A DNA stretch of 64,000 bases. Source: Kryptolebias marmoratus (taxonomy: Eukaryota > Chordata > Actinopteri > Cyprinodontiformes > Rivulidae). The notes under the pieces are model-generated. The model had not been told where the DNA came from. It saw only the letters and a list, made by a program, of their open reading frames with translations, and searched no databases. Of the stretch, positions 45,841 through 58,650 are shown piece by piece (positions within the stretch are counted from its first letter, which is position 1; each line of letters starts with the position of its first letter). The DNA lies in assembly GCF_001649575.2 (NCBI RefSeq), contig NC_051449.1, positions 16,233,458 through 16,297,457 of the forward strand, in the 5' to 3' direction. Made by a program: the position numbers and the translations under genes.

Positions 45841-48800
45841 ATCATAAAAAAAAACTTACATGTTTTTGCCTGGTGTAGAATATTCCACCTTGTTGCCCAG
45901 AGTGGAAGAAAATGAAAGCTTAGAACAGTAAGAATAGTTGTTTTTTCTGATATAGGGACACTTAGAAGCTCTGTATAAAAAAGCAGCATGCTGACATGTA
46001 CAGTAAATCAACCATAATTAGATCAAAAAAGTAATTATTTTACATACCTGGATTGTGGGGACAAAAGGAGTACAGAAAACTATGTGTTTTCAAATGGACA
46101 TGGATTTGTTTTCGGATACGATCTGTTCAAACTTGATAAAAAACAGATTAAACAAATACGAAATTTAATGTAGCCACTATAAATTGTCACCACGCTTAAA
46201 CACCATTTGTACATTTTAACTGGTGGATAGCCCACTGACATTAGCCACAATCATTAAAGTTATAGATGCCAAGGTGGCTGAATTGACAGATGAGGTTTAT
46301 GTGTCTGCTAAAAAAGTGAAATATTCTGGGTTTGTTTTTTGTTTTTTTGGAGATGTAATACTGTAAGCAGTCTGGAGGATTTGCAGATGTGCCACTAGGT
46401 GCTAAAAAAAGTAAGTAAAATTGTTCAATTACCCAAATTTACCCCAAAAATTGCCAGCTTAACTCAGCCAAAATGTGTTGTTCATTGCTATGAGACATCA
46501 TGCTGAAACAGGGCATTTTCAATTTCTTTTTCAAGAGTAAATGTATCTGAATCTTGATTTTGAAAACTGTTTATCTACCTCACAAATACTCAAAGCTGTC
46601 ACTCTGAAGCATAATGAGAAATAGTCAACACATTCTGTAACTACTCTAGTCTTGTGTTGAGTTGCTCAGGTTGTTGAGTTTCTGCTGTTTGTGTGAGCTG
46701 CATTAACATAGAAGGTTCCATCTTGCAGTTTAGAGCTCAAGCTTGTCTTGCTATTTATATACTTAAGAGATGACAATTTTTCTTTTTTCATATCAAATCC
46801 AAATGATTTGAAGACGTTAGACTGGATTTTTCACTGTAAAACCCTGGTTTTTGGACATGGATTTGTTGTAATCTGGCAAGTTGGCATTGATGCCGCTTTA
46901 TCTGAAGAAGGCTCATTGAAATGATATAGAGACTCATTTCATTTGGTGAGGTAATGATCCAAACCATAACATGACTTAAGCATTTTCTCTCTTGTTGATA
47001 TTGAATTATTGAAATTGGATTTTTTTTTTAAATGACAAAATACTGAGGGGAAAATGTATCCTGGGGGGACTGAGTATAACAATTTAAAAGCTGCTATTGT
47101 TACTTAGGCTAAAGAATGGGGTATAAATTGGATAAGGTACAACTTCTACAATGATCCACCCTGTAGAAACATTGCTGATGCTCTTTTGAGTGAGGCAATT
47201 ACCCTCCAATGGTTCAGTTCAATGGGACAAAATAAGGGCTGTAATTGTAAATAGAGAGCCTGCTGCAAAGTGCTCAGTCAAACTTTCCTAGATAGAAGAA
47301 AGGTCAGCTTTCCAGAGTATCCTATCCCCTAGATTTTTGTTCAATGTTTAGTACATGAGTGGGTGGCATGAGGATTCTTTTTGACGCCATTTGGCGTCAG
47401 TCGATTTTCACACTTCAAAAGGTCTGCAACAAAAGCGTGAACTATGGGACTTAAAGAGACTAGCTTACTCCCACAAATAGAAATGTCCAGGAATAAACAC
47501 TCAGACCTGTTAATGTTGGCATTTTTAAAAAGGCATGCATTTAATGTGACAGAATTGCTGTGGTAATAAACTTCTGTGTGTTCTTTTGGAAACTAAACTC
47601 TAATACATTAAAGTTATCCACCTTTTAATTATGCACTTATGTACATGACAAATATGTGACCTTTTGTGGAGTGTAACTGCTGTTGAATTAGATGGCACTG
47701 ACCTTTACTGGTTATGGAGGGAGATGATTTCTATGTATGGATACTAATAGGCAGTAAGAAAAAGCAGCGGTAAATGATGACATTTTTTGCAAAAAATAAA
47801 ACAAAAACCTTTGTTATAAAGCTGTGGAAAACATTAATTTAAATCTTCCATTACTGTGTTTAAGACAAGTTTAACACTGGATTTAACTGGGATTGGCAAA
47901 AGCAAAGCTCTCTAGTTTTATAAATGACTTACATGTGAATCACAAGGCAAAACTAAGTAAAACAAAACAGTGTGTCTAGGGGGTGGCCAAGACATAACAT
48001 CATTGGGATCCACCTTCTTCGAATCTTAAGCAGCAATAAAGACATTACGATTATTTTAATGTTTGAATTAATTTATTTTAGGATTTTTTTATTATATATT
48101 TATTTACAGGTGTTTGTTAAAATACAGAATATGGAGTTTATTATAGCTCCAGGCTGACCTTAAGGCCAAGATATCAGACAAAATGAAACTCTTAATTTTA
48201 GCAATTTTCCTACCCAAAAACAGCAAAACTAAAAGTCAATATTTGACCTACTTAACAAACATAAACAGGAGAAAAATTATTCCAAAATAAGCAGCAGCCA
48301 AGCCTTAGAAACTCCTCACAGTTATTTTTACAATTTGATGCTGACGTATGGAATGGAATGAGTGTGGCTCTTTGGGATGGGTAAAGGATGGATGCTCTTG
48401 GTCATTGCTGAATTGTCATCTTATGCCTTGCTATCTCTTCAGAAAGCCAATCAACCAGCAGTTCTTTATTTGGACTACCAATCATGGCTTGGTACTTACA
48501 CACTTGAAATTAAAACCTGTTAACATGCACATGCCTTTTAACAACAGCAGGAACCCTCTGTATTTGTATCTTACACAACACTGGAACCTGATATCACTAA
48601 AATAAAAACTGCCAAAACTTCTGCTTTCAGGTTAGGTCATTATTCATTAATCAACAGCCTTTTAGACTGACATCAGCTATTTCTAATACCAAAGGAACAG
48701 TTTTGAAACATCTAAAAACCTTGTATTTTTCTCAACTTTGTTTTTATGCAAGGTCAAAGTGTGTCACATTTAAGTTTACCTTTAGGTGCCTGAATAATCT

Positions 48801-49877
48801 AACCATTTTACTGACTTTTTATTTTTTCAAACTCACTGCATCTCAAAATTGTTTTCCCATTTCACAGATTTCAGCAAATAAACTGCTTGAAAATTAATAA
48901 AAAAGCTACTGTTGTATTATGGTATAACTATCACAGGTTAGGTTTTTTTCTGCATTCTTATACACTCTGTAAGAGTTTGTGCAATTCCTTAACTAGCTGC
49001 AACTCTGTGGCTGACAGCTCTTTACTGCTTGCATGACCCAAATAACAAAGCTTTTATCACCCTCCTAGTTAACCTTTGAGGCTGATGATCTCTCATACCA
49101 GAAGCTTATCTCTGAGCCCCAGAGGGGCTGTGTTCCAGTCTGGCACTGAGATGTCATTTCTCTGTGAAAAGCCTATATATAACACATACAGTGCATGTAG
49201 TCTAATCACTCAAAGGCTAAAGTTTATGGAAGACTTGAATCAACACCTCGGTGCAGGTTCATTAAATAACCATTGCCATTTTTAAATATGACACCTCAGC
49301 ATGCATCAAGACAGGCCTGTGTTACTTTCTCTTTTTAATGAAGTAAACTTTTCTGCTTATTCTGCATGCTGTCATTACAGAGAAGTAGTGGATCCGTCCA
49401 AGAATTATTATAGCTGGAAAGAATTGCTATTGTTGAAAATTTAACAATTACTCCATGCTCAATTTTCAAAAAGTTGTATGTTGACATATCTCATAAACCT
49501 CTACCTACCACATGCCTGTCATTATGTGGAAACCAGAGATTTTTTCTCTTTTTTTTACCAATTCTGTCTATCAATTTTATGAAATAATCATGTTGTTTTA
49601 CCATTTGAATCATGATTGACTGATTGACCTATTCAGATTTGTTTTAACATGCTGCCATTTGATCCATTCATTCTGAACCACTTCAGACTAAAATGAGCTC
49701 CTATAATTTGGCCTGTAAGTATTAAATTATTATTCACTCTTTCATTATTTAATACAAAAAACAGCTGTAGCTCCGATCAAAAGGGATGAATGATAGCATT
49801 GCCTTAGACAACCATCTTGCTTGGTGACAACATATCAGGTTTTTAAAAGGTTGGAAATAGTGCTGTTTCATGGATGT
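45841..49877. other. Unassigned AT-rich non-coding DNA
   Basis: Four kilobases with no gene, transposon or long microsatellite that I recognise. The frames here are below 90 codons and lack domains. Confidence 0.4.
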
Positions 49878-49965
49878 GTTTGTTTAGGGCAGTAGGTTAC
49901 TAGACTAGACTAAGCATGACTATAAAGCTGAAGATCTTGAGTTTGACTCCCATATCAGCCTTGTT
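49878..49965 (+). mobile_element. tRNA-derived SINE head relic
   Basis: A-box-like TAGGGCAGTAGG (49885-49896) fits TRGCNNAGYNGG with one mismatch. B-box-like AGTTTGACTCC (49940-49950) fits GGTTCGANTCC with two mismatches. The spacing is 55 bases, as in tRNAs with a long variable region or SINEs. The text AAGCTGAAGATCTTGAGTTT before the B-box recalls tRNA-derived fish SINEs. No acceptor-stem complementarity is seen, so it is not a tRNA gene. Confidence 0.45.
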
Positions 49966-52778
49966 TAGTCATTTACCAATCCCAGCAAAATGCACACATC
50001 CATTTAAGATTTTATAACTAGATTTAGGCATGTACAAACATTTACCTTTTAGACCAAGTTTAGCTCAATTTTAGCCTAGTTGCTCATGTCTGAAAGTCTT
50101 TTAGATATCCTTTTCAACCAAAATATGTTCACAACTTGACTACTAGCATTCATGGTTTATTTATTTTTGTTGATATCTGTTAGAAGTGAATGTGCACTAG
50201 GTCGGTACAATTGAACTGCCCACTATGATTAATAATGTATGGTTGAGTGACTGATCATTTTATTAACAGGAATTCACTAATTCTGTAAAGGAGTATGACA
50301 TGACAATAAAATCTAGTAGGACATATTCAACCATACTGTAAGTGGAATCTGCCATTTGAAACAAAACCTACAATAAAGTAAAAGTATCAGTGTCAAATTT
50401 AAACTTCTAGCATAATGACAATTTTTCTTATGCTATAATCCTAACTTGGGATCCTTAAAATACTGATAACAACCCTGCAACACTCTCCACATCCTATAAA
50501 ACCGATTAGAACATGTCTGGATTTTGACAAATTTAGAAAGTGTCCCTCAGTGTGAAGACAGTCATGATGCCTCTATGCCCTTAGTACATGTCATGGGTTT
50601 TTTTTTGTTTGTTTTTTTATTTTATGTGTCTTTGATATGCTCTCCTGCATCCTCGCCATGCTTTACACCCACGCTCCGGCACGACTCTCTTAGAGCATGC
50701 CAGGATAAAGCTACAAGTATCAGATTTGTGCTAGGTTGCTATGATCTTCTCACAAAGATGGTCTTAGCTTAGGTTTGAGGCCAGCATGGCCAGTCCTGCT
50801 TCAAATTCTGAACAACTATCTATTCCGGACTTAGTCGTCTAGACCCTAAATCCAGGCCCCACATCATGGATATGCTGTCACTTCTGACACTACAAAGATA
50901 TATCACCACAACCTTGCCTTGTTTTGTGCATGCTCACATGTTCTATCACATATTATGGGGAGTCCACTGTGTTCTAAATGCTAACCCAAAGACCTTGTCA
51001 GGATCCTGCCAGGACCTTGTGAAGATCCTGTGAAGAGAGTTTAAAACGAGATCTTGCATTTCAGTAGGACCTTCCTGGTTTAACAAAGTTTGAAAAAAAG
51101 AATTAAAACAAAAATATTTTTGACATACAACGTGTTCTGTCTTGGAAATCCACTAAAAATGTCTAAACTTTCCAAAGTACTTAAGACCCCTAAATGAATT
51201 GGTTTCTGGTTAACTTGAAAATTACTGAAATTTAGTGTTTTTTCATTGTTAAAGTCAACAATACGCAATATGTTCCCTAACCCATGAAAAGTTTGAGTAA
51301 TTACATGGCTAATTATTATTTTTTTATGTTTTACATAAGTAAGGGATTAGAAGATCTGTGGGATATGTGTAAGCTTAAGGAGAGCTGTGTTTATTCATTT
51401 ACACATTTGAAGATGTATTATGTTTTTGTGAGATGCAAATTTAATTTGCCAAGCAATAACATTTTTAAACAGAACACCTTAATTGGATTATTGTGGTGAA
51501 AGAAGTTTGAGTAATAAGCTTTCAGTTGCATGTAGCTTGCATTCTGATTAGGGATATATTTTTTTTTTTTTTTTTGCCATTTGGGGTTTTTGCTATGAAA
51601 ACACATGTTGAATTCAGATTTTTTTTTTTTTTCAATATGTGCATGTCTTCTTCCTGCACTTGCGACCATGTCCTTGTCAGACAGTGGAAAAAAAAGAAAA
51701 GAGGGCAACCGTTAAACCACCCAGAAATCATTTGATCGCTCAGTATCCCCCCGTCTGACAGAAAGCAATGATGACACATCAACACCTTGTCACCTGCGGC
51801 CCAAGTTGCATGCGATGTTCACCTTTTATCTGAAGTCCTTGAAAGACACTTTCATTGCAAAAACATGTAATCAAAAAAAAAGAACAAAAGAAAAACCTTG
51901 GGCTACACGAGTTCAAGCATGCATACAAAGATACATTGACATCATAAAAAAAAAAATGTGCTTGTACAGGAATGTCTTTTCTGCCCCTCTAATTCAAATT
52001 CATACACATGCGTGCACACATCCATTTCTCATCTTCAAATATACTCACCGGCACACACACATATGCTCAGCTCCCCCGGGACTGAAGTAAATCAGTGAGT
52101 GGATTTTCAGCGAGTGATTGTGACAGGATAGACAGGATGGATAGATGATGAGAAGGAGAAGATGAAAACTGAAAATGGATTTCAAAGTCCAAGCATGTAC
52201 ACTACCTTCTCTGATAATAGTAAAGCTACTGCAATGATAACACAGCAGAGTGCAAGACAGTATTTTATAACGTGCCAGCTTATGTACACTATACTGTATA
52301 TGGAGTATATGTGCTGATACTGAAGGATATATTGAGCTTCCAGCTGTGTTTTTACATTCGCTGGAACATTTTGCTTTCCTAACTTTTTTTTTCACTTTAC
52401 TTTCTCCGCTTTTTAAAACTTTCTGTTTCTCACAAACACAATACCAGACATTCGCACATACACAAGCTGCAGGTGTCAGAGAGTCCAGCCGTTTCCATCG
52501 ATACTTAAAACCATCTCTGTCAACCAGCAGCGCTCGTCTCCTATATTGAACCAGAACGACAGCTGCATCATTACAACTAGGAAAATTGTGTGCTAGTGTG
52601 CACTTAGGTTGAAAGATGTTTACCTAAATTTGTATGTGTGTGTGTTTGCAAATGTGCACAGTCATTACCATTCCAGTGTCCATCTGTTTCGCTTTGACAG
52701 AGTGGAAAGTTTCTGACCAACCCCTCCAGATGTTGATGATTATTGATCTCTGTCCTCAAAGCTTTCATAGCTGCACTA
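49966..52778. other. Unassigned AT-rich non-coding DNA
   Basis: Contains T-runs at 51560-51575 and 51620-51632, A-runs near 51873 and 51947, and (CA)n-like text at 52052-52060. No gene recognised; frames near 51418-51785 arise from the homopolymers. Confidence 0.4.
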
Positions 52779-52821
52779 GTGTGTGTGTGTGTATGTGTGT
52801 ATGTGTGTGTGTGTGTGTGTG
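52779..52821 (+). repeat. TG microsatellite
   Basis: (TG)n with two TA interruptions, about 43 bases. Frames on both strands across it (Cys-Val and His-Thr runs) are artefacts. Confidence 0.95.
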
Positions 52822-55385
52822 GCAGGAAGGCAGAGACTGGGAAAGGGAGACAATTGCCTGTTGATTACAGAGGAAGAGATGTGGAGGAGAAAGAGGACAG
52901 AAAGGCCATGCAGTGATGGTAAGATGGAAAAAGAAGATTATAAAATGGGAGAGAAGGGGGCGAAATATGGCAGAGGGACTAAAGTGAAAGTAAGTAGGAA
53001 TAAAAGACAAAACCACAATGGTTTGACAAAATGTAAGAGAAGGAGGATGATTACTCAGGTTGTAAGCCTGTGGATGGCTACGAACAAGTCAGACGAGAAC
53101 TTCACTGCTAAGAGGGCAGACAGACAGAGCACTTAACAGACTTTTGAAAGGATGGTCAGGCTTCTTGGTTTGCTTGGAAATGGCAAAAATGGACAGCATG
53201 TTCTGTCAGCACTGCATTTTGTGCCGAGATACAAGGATTCACTCACACCAGGTGAAGAATTTAAGTTCACAAAAGTTGTTCTCTAGTTCTGATGAATTGT
53301 GAGGGTTTTGTCACATAATTCCGTGATCTATGTTAGATCATTTCCAGATAATTGGGTCAGTTATGTGTACTTAACCAGTACCTCCAGAATTACCTAAGAA
53401 AACTTTAACATATTAAATATAGTATATTATGATACAATTGAAACCAGAAACTGCAAATGTGAAGAGGAAAATGTAACGTAACAAATGATGAAGTGTTACC
53501 AAGTGGCAGCCACTTTGACAAATAATCTGACTTGTTGTTAAAGGGGAAAGAACAGCTAATAAAATGAAAACCTAGTACACGAAATTCTCTTTTTAAAACG
53601 GCTATTTTGACATTGATTTGAATGCCAGTGTTAGCTCTGACTCACAGCATGAACTGTCATACATAAAAGCAATTTAAAGTAAATCTGAAAAGTTCTTGTT
53701 ACACTACAGAACAAGTTTCATTGCTTTTTAAAAAATCATAAAACTTTGAGTCGGGTGACTGCTCAATAAAGCCAGCAGCCTTTCATCATCCCTCCTCCTA
53801 TGTCTCACACCTCGTCCACACCAGCTGTCTCAAAGCTTAAGCCAGGTGTTCATTAATTTCTAATGAATTGCACATGTTCCCATCTGTAGTGACAAGCTCA
53901 GTCCATTTACGTAAGCAGTATGCATTACATTCACACAAGCCATACATGTCATTCTCTGGGTAAACTGTTTTTACATACCCCGCCATTGCCATCATCTCAT
54001 TGCAAACCAGATGGGTAGTTATGAGTTTTAAACTACAACTGCACATTTAAGACGTTTAAGTTTGTGCATTGCAAGTTGTGTTGAATTTCACAACTGAAAC
54101 CACACAAAAATGTTTCTATATATTTTGTTTTGTTTGTCTTTGTGGGTTTTTTGTCTTTACTCTGTTCATGTGTCATGCTGTCTTTGTTAGTGATTTGAGA
54201 GTAGTGACTGTAATGTGCTTTCATAACACAAAACCCCTTTTATGGTGTTGGTTTGTGGAGAATTTTTTAAAATGCTGCATTTTAAAAGTACAATATTCAA
54301 CCTAAAATTGTAAGTTTTTAACGGTGGTAAGGAGGCGGGACTCAGTGGTACAGATAGATTGTGGAGAGGGTTTCAAAGGCAGGGATAAAGGGGTGTGGGG
54401 GTACAGCTAAAGGCTCTGAGGCCTATTGTGAATAAGTTGGCAGATGTAGTGGGGAGCTGGAAAGACAAAGAAAATTGAAGAGTTTGGGATGGAGTAAAAG
54501 TTGAAACATTACGGAGAGGAGTGGAAGAGCAAAATTACAACTTTGAAGTGAGGAGAACATTGTTAGGTTCGACATTGACAGTGCCGGAGAACATGAGTCG
54601 TGTGTTTAGTAGATGTGGTTCTGGAGACAATGCCGAGAGCAGAGTTCTTGGCTTTTCAAAATTTTAGGAAGAACTGTTGCAGTAAATCATAAACGAGAAA
54701 CATCTGCAGAACTGACACCAAATCTTGATCTAGCACAACTCCTGTGTTGGTATTTCCACAAGATTTATAAAAGTGGGATCTTCGAACAGAGATCTGACCT
54801 GTTTTAAAGCTCATGCATCATTTGAATTGACATTCCTGCATCTTTAACTGAAAATATGACATTAAATGTGTCCATGGTTTCTAGAAACATTTAGTGGCGC
54901 TGTTTCAATCTAGTGAATGAGTTGAATGTTACGACAGACCGTCTCCGGTCTAGTCAGCAGCATTGGGTCAGGGGCCAAGTTCCAGACGCAGAGCAGTTTA
55001 ATACAGACATGTTGTCATCTCCCTGGCTCTCTTTGCTCACTGTGTGTCTGTTTCCCCATCAGCCACATCAGTCTAGTTTTATTTGTCCAAGTTCTTCCCC
55101 TCTCTCCATCATGGCACATCTAAATGGTTTAAGTCTCCCCCTCTTCCTCTCACCTCACTCCTATAGAATTTCTTGCCCTCCACCTTTGCTCCATCCATCT
55201 CTCCTTAGTAATGCATTGCCATGGACTCTTCCTCGTGCTCCTATCCATGTGTCCGCAGAAGTGTGTCTAAAAGGCTTGTGGTGGGGTGCTGTGCCAAGAA
55301 GAGTGCACAGATTTGGATAACCGCTGTCTGGAGATATGTCTGAGATAACGGCTTTAGTCACTCACTCCTAGTTTGGCTGCCAGCC
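52822..55385. other. Unassigned non-coding DNA; purine-rich at start
   Basis: 52825-53135 is purine-rich on the plus strand (GGAAAGGGAGA, GAGGAAGAG). 54310-54620 is also purine-rich. 55015-55215 is pyrimidine-rich. The plus frame 54913-55320 (135 codons) is Ser/Pro/Leu-rich, follows the skew, and shows no domain. Confidence 0.4.
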
Positions 55386-55430
55386 GTGTGTGTGTGGGGT
55401 GTGTGTGTGTGTGTGTGTGTGTGTGAGTGT
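55386..55430 (+). repeat. TG microsatellite
   Basis: (TG)n of about 45 bases with a GGGG interruption at 55396-55399. Confidence 0.95.
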
Positions 55431-57414
55431 TTAAGATAACCCTGGAGGTTCTAGCTCCAGTCCCAACTAACAGTAGTTTACAACTGATAGCAACAATGAG
55501 GAAATTTCACACATCGTAAAGCGGACACCTTGAAAAACAGATAGAGTGCAGAGAGGAAAACATTAAATTTGATAAAACTTTGACAGCAAAAATACAGAAA
55601 ATACAGATTTTAGTATATGATCAAATCTAAAAGCTTCCATCCAAACTGTTTACCTACCTGAGCAGCTTTTGCGAGTTCAGTTGACACAACCTTCAACGAG
55701 GAGGTAAGTCAAAATTAACTCAGACGTTCTGCTATTCCAACATGCCCTCTAGGCAACCTCCTTATTATCTAATCTCATGGATGTTCAGTTTGATTAACTT
55801 TATGTGACTGGAAAGGCCGTAGATAAATGCTGAACTGACTTACCTGAACAAGTATGGCTTTATTGTGGAGTTAAAGGACAGCAAACATGTTGGAGACTAT
55901 GGAACTGAAAAGTCAAAAAGTTTCCCCTCTTTTGTCATTTGAAGCCACACACACTTCCACTAACAGCTGTGTTTACAAGTCATAGGATGATTGCAGCTGC
56001 TGCTGAAGTGCACAGGTGAAAACTGCAGAGCATGCATGCTCTGTACATCTAAACCAGGTCCCAGAGTCTTACTTGGCAGCTGCCCAGTACAAGCATTCTG
56101 CTGCTGGCTGCAGTGACTCCACTGAGTTACAGGTGCTGTAATATAAATGATACATACATTACAAGACGGAACAGAGAATAAAGCTTCAACTGGGCCTCAG
56201 TGGGGCAATTTTGCCTTGCAGTCCCTTAGGATGTTAACCTGATGACAAATTGACCAGGACTGTGCAACAGATTAATTGTGACTCTATTAAGGTAGAGAAT
56301 TACCTTGGAGTACTAGTATTTTTTTTTTACATAGAAATAATAAGCATAGCCAGAAAAATTGCTTTGGGTTTGTCTCAATTTATTTTTGTTGAACAATAAA
56401 ACATAATAAGCAACAATCCCAACACAATATCAGGTTTTGGCCTGATTTGTAGTAGAAAAAAATACAAATAATTATTTTTTGTCGCTTTAAAATCAGCTGT
56501 GTTGTTAGAATATTTCCTCAACTTGAATCTTCTGAGGCTGCTAAACTATGTCATTCACTTATCAAAATGTAATACGTTACTTGTAAGAGCACCAGTCGGT
56601 TTGTCAGGTAACATTTATTTCAAAGTGGTCTGACAGAGAGAGAGGACGATTGTGTGTTATTAAGCTCTATATATTTTGTGTGAAGAATGTGAATAATTAT
56701 AAATAAAAAGGTGAGATTAGGGATTTTTCTTAAAATAATTTAAAAACTGTGATTTGACACCTTCACGCTTAACACACCTCTTCTTGCCTGCACGTCAATC
56801 TGAATATATTCGAGTGTAAAGTGGACGCTGCCAAGAAAAAGAAAAAAAGCTGCTAGAACATGAGAAAGTACTCCTTAGTCAGACAGAAAAGTATCTTTCC
56901 ATATGTGACAGTTTAGTAAGTCTCCTCGAAAATGGTATTGCCATCTTAAAACCCCATTAGATTGTGATTGTTTACTGATTTGTTCATAAAAACAATTACT
57001 CTTTATTGGCTGTTTTTAAATCTTTAGTTTTTATTAAAGGAAATTTAATTATTGACATTTAAATGTATTTATAATTACACAATAGAATGTCTGTTATCAA
57101 TATATTTAGTTCTAATAGTGGTTTTAGCAAGGACGTGGATTCAGTGAGAAATTCATTAACAAATTAGTGTTTTGTTCCTCTTTTTATTGGTCTTCTCTAG
57201 CTGCCGGGGACAACCCTTGTACATTTCATTTATCTGTGAAAATCACATAGTTGTAAAAAAGAAAACAGCATTCAGGAGAGTGTGAGCATATTTAGAGTTT
57301 GCATCTGTATGCAGAGTACTGCAGCAGTGTTTACCAGCAAATATTTGAGATGTGTCATTTGAGCTTTTGAAACTGTGTTTGCCTCTTGCTGCTGCCGCTG
57401 AATACACTGTTTGA
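55431..57414. other. Unassigned AT-rich non-coding DNA
   Basis: No gene recognised. A donor-like GAGGAGGTAAGTC occurs at about 55698-55710, but no convincing exon precedes it. Confidence 0.4.
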
Positions 57415-57660
57415 TGAAATGCTTGAGCGAGAGAGGAGTCAGCAGGCACCATTCACGCTGACCAAGAGCCCATAATTACAGCAGGATCTGCGCCTCTATA
57501 AGTACCCGCACCATCACAGCCTGACTCCGTAACCGCAAATTACAACTAAACTGATCTGTTCACCATTGATTTAACAAAGAAAATGTTTTCTAAACAGGAA
57601 TTAGTTCAAATATTTAAAAGGCTCAACAATAGAATTGCCAAGTTTGAGGACTGAACAAGA
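57415..57660 (+). promoter_or_regulatory. TATA-like motif followed by a 23-codon frame
   Basis: A less AT-rich patch holds CTATAAGTAC at 57496-57505. About 80 bases on, an ATG at 57583 opens 23 codons (basic in the middle, KRLNNR; ending FED) with TGA at 57652-57654. Spacing from TATA to a plausible start site (TCACAGCC at about 57513) is short of ideal. It may be chance, and nothing identifies the peptide. Confidence 0.15.
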
Positions 57661-58499
57661 AATTAGAGTAAGATTTGTTTGTGTTGGCATTTTTCATTTT
57701 AATGTAAAGCGATCTCGGTACTGTTCCTGACAGTCCAATTGTTTCCTGCATTGAATAATTTTACCTGCTTTAAGAAAATGCTGATGTTAATGTTCTATGC
57801 ATGCAGTGTTTTGAATCCTGCACAATTGGAACTAAAGCTATATTTCTAAAAGGTGTCAGTTTAACTTTTTTGTATTATTATTACACTGCATTTGGTGGTT
57901 TTAGCTCGATTTTGAAATATATTTAAAGTGTGCTGACAAAAAGAAATTTGTTTGCAACAAAGCAACACAAAAAATAACAAAAAATACTTTCCGTTTTTAA
58001 CATTTATTTTCTATAAGTTTTTTTGTATTTTTTTTTACCTATGAATTCAAAGCTTTGCTGAAAAGGTGTTTATTTACTGAAACATTTTTCATCTGCAGTT
58101 TTTTTAATGTTCTGAAATACTTTTATTATTGCTTTTTCATTTTATTTATGTTTTACCTTATTAAATAAACACTGTGCATCTCTATATTTGGCTTTTTAAT
58201 CTAATTATCTGCTTTTACAATTAATTAACTCTGGAAAGGCCAACATTTTGAGACGATTGGCTAAGCCATTGGACGACGATACCAGCCATACATTCTTTAA
58301 CTGTCAACAGTCATTAAAAATAAGTTTATTTTATTTTAGTAATTTATTCTCTTTCACAAACAGATATATGTTTGTTTAAAACTTTTAGTTTTGTGCACCC
58401 TTTTGTGATAAAAAGTTGGAAGATTGAGGATGGGAAGATGAAGAGTGGTACGTAACAAAGGTCAAAGACGCTGTGGATATGTAACAACTTTATTGCTGT
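57661..58499. other. Unassigned AT-rich non-coding DNA
   Basis: T-rich; no gene recognised. Confidence 0.45.
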
Positions 58500-58650
58500 T
58501 TTTACCACTCTTCCCTCTCTTAATAAAGCCACAAATCCTCGCTAACAAGCTTAACGAATCTCAGATATCAAGCAGTAATTGCAGGGAGACTCTGCTCTGC
58601 CTAATTACTGATATTTCCTGCTCCACCAATTGGACCTGCAGCATGCAGGC
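58500..58650. promoter_or_regulatory. Candidate conserved non-coding patch
   Basis: Non-repetitive, with AGCAGTAATTGCAGG, GCCTAATTACTGATA and ACCAATTGGACC homeodomain-type sites within 80 bases. Function inferred from composition only. Confidence 0.2.

Noticed and set aside
54913..55320. 135-codon plus-strand frame
   Set aside because: Low-complexity Ser/Pro/Leu text from a pyrimidine-rich tract, and no recognised motif.
55650..55703. Possible short exon before GAGGAGGTAAGTC
   Set aside because: The acceptor is ambiguous and the exon would be under 45 bases with no recognisable peptide.
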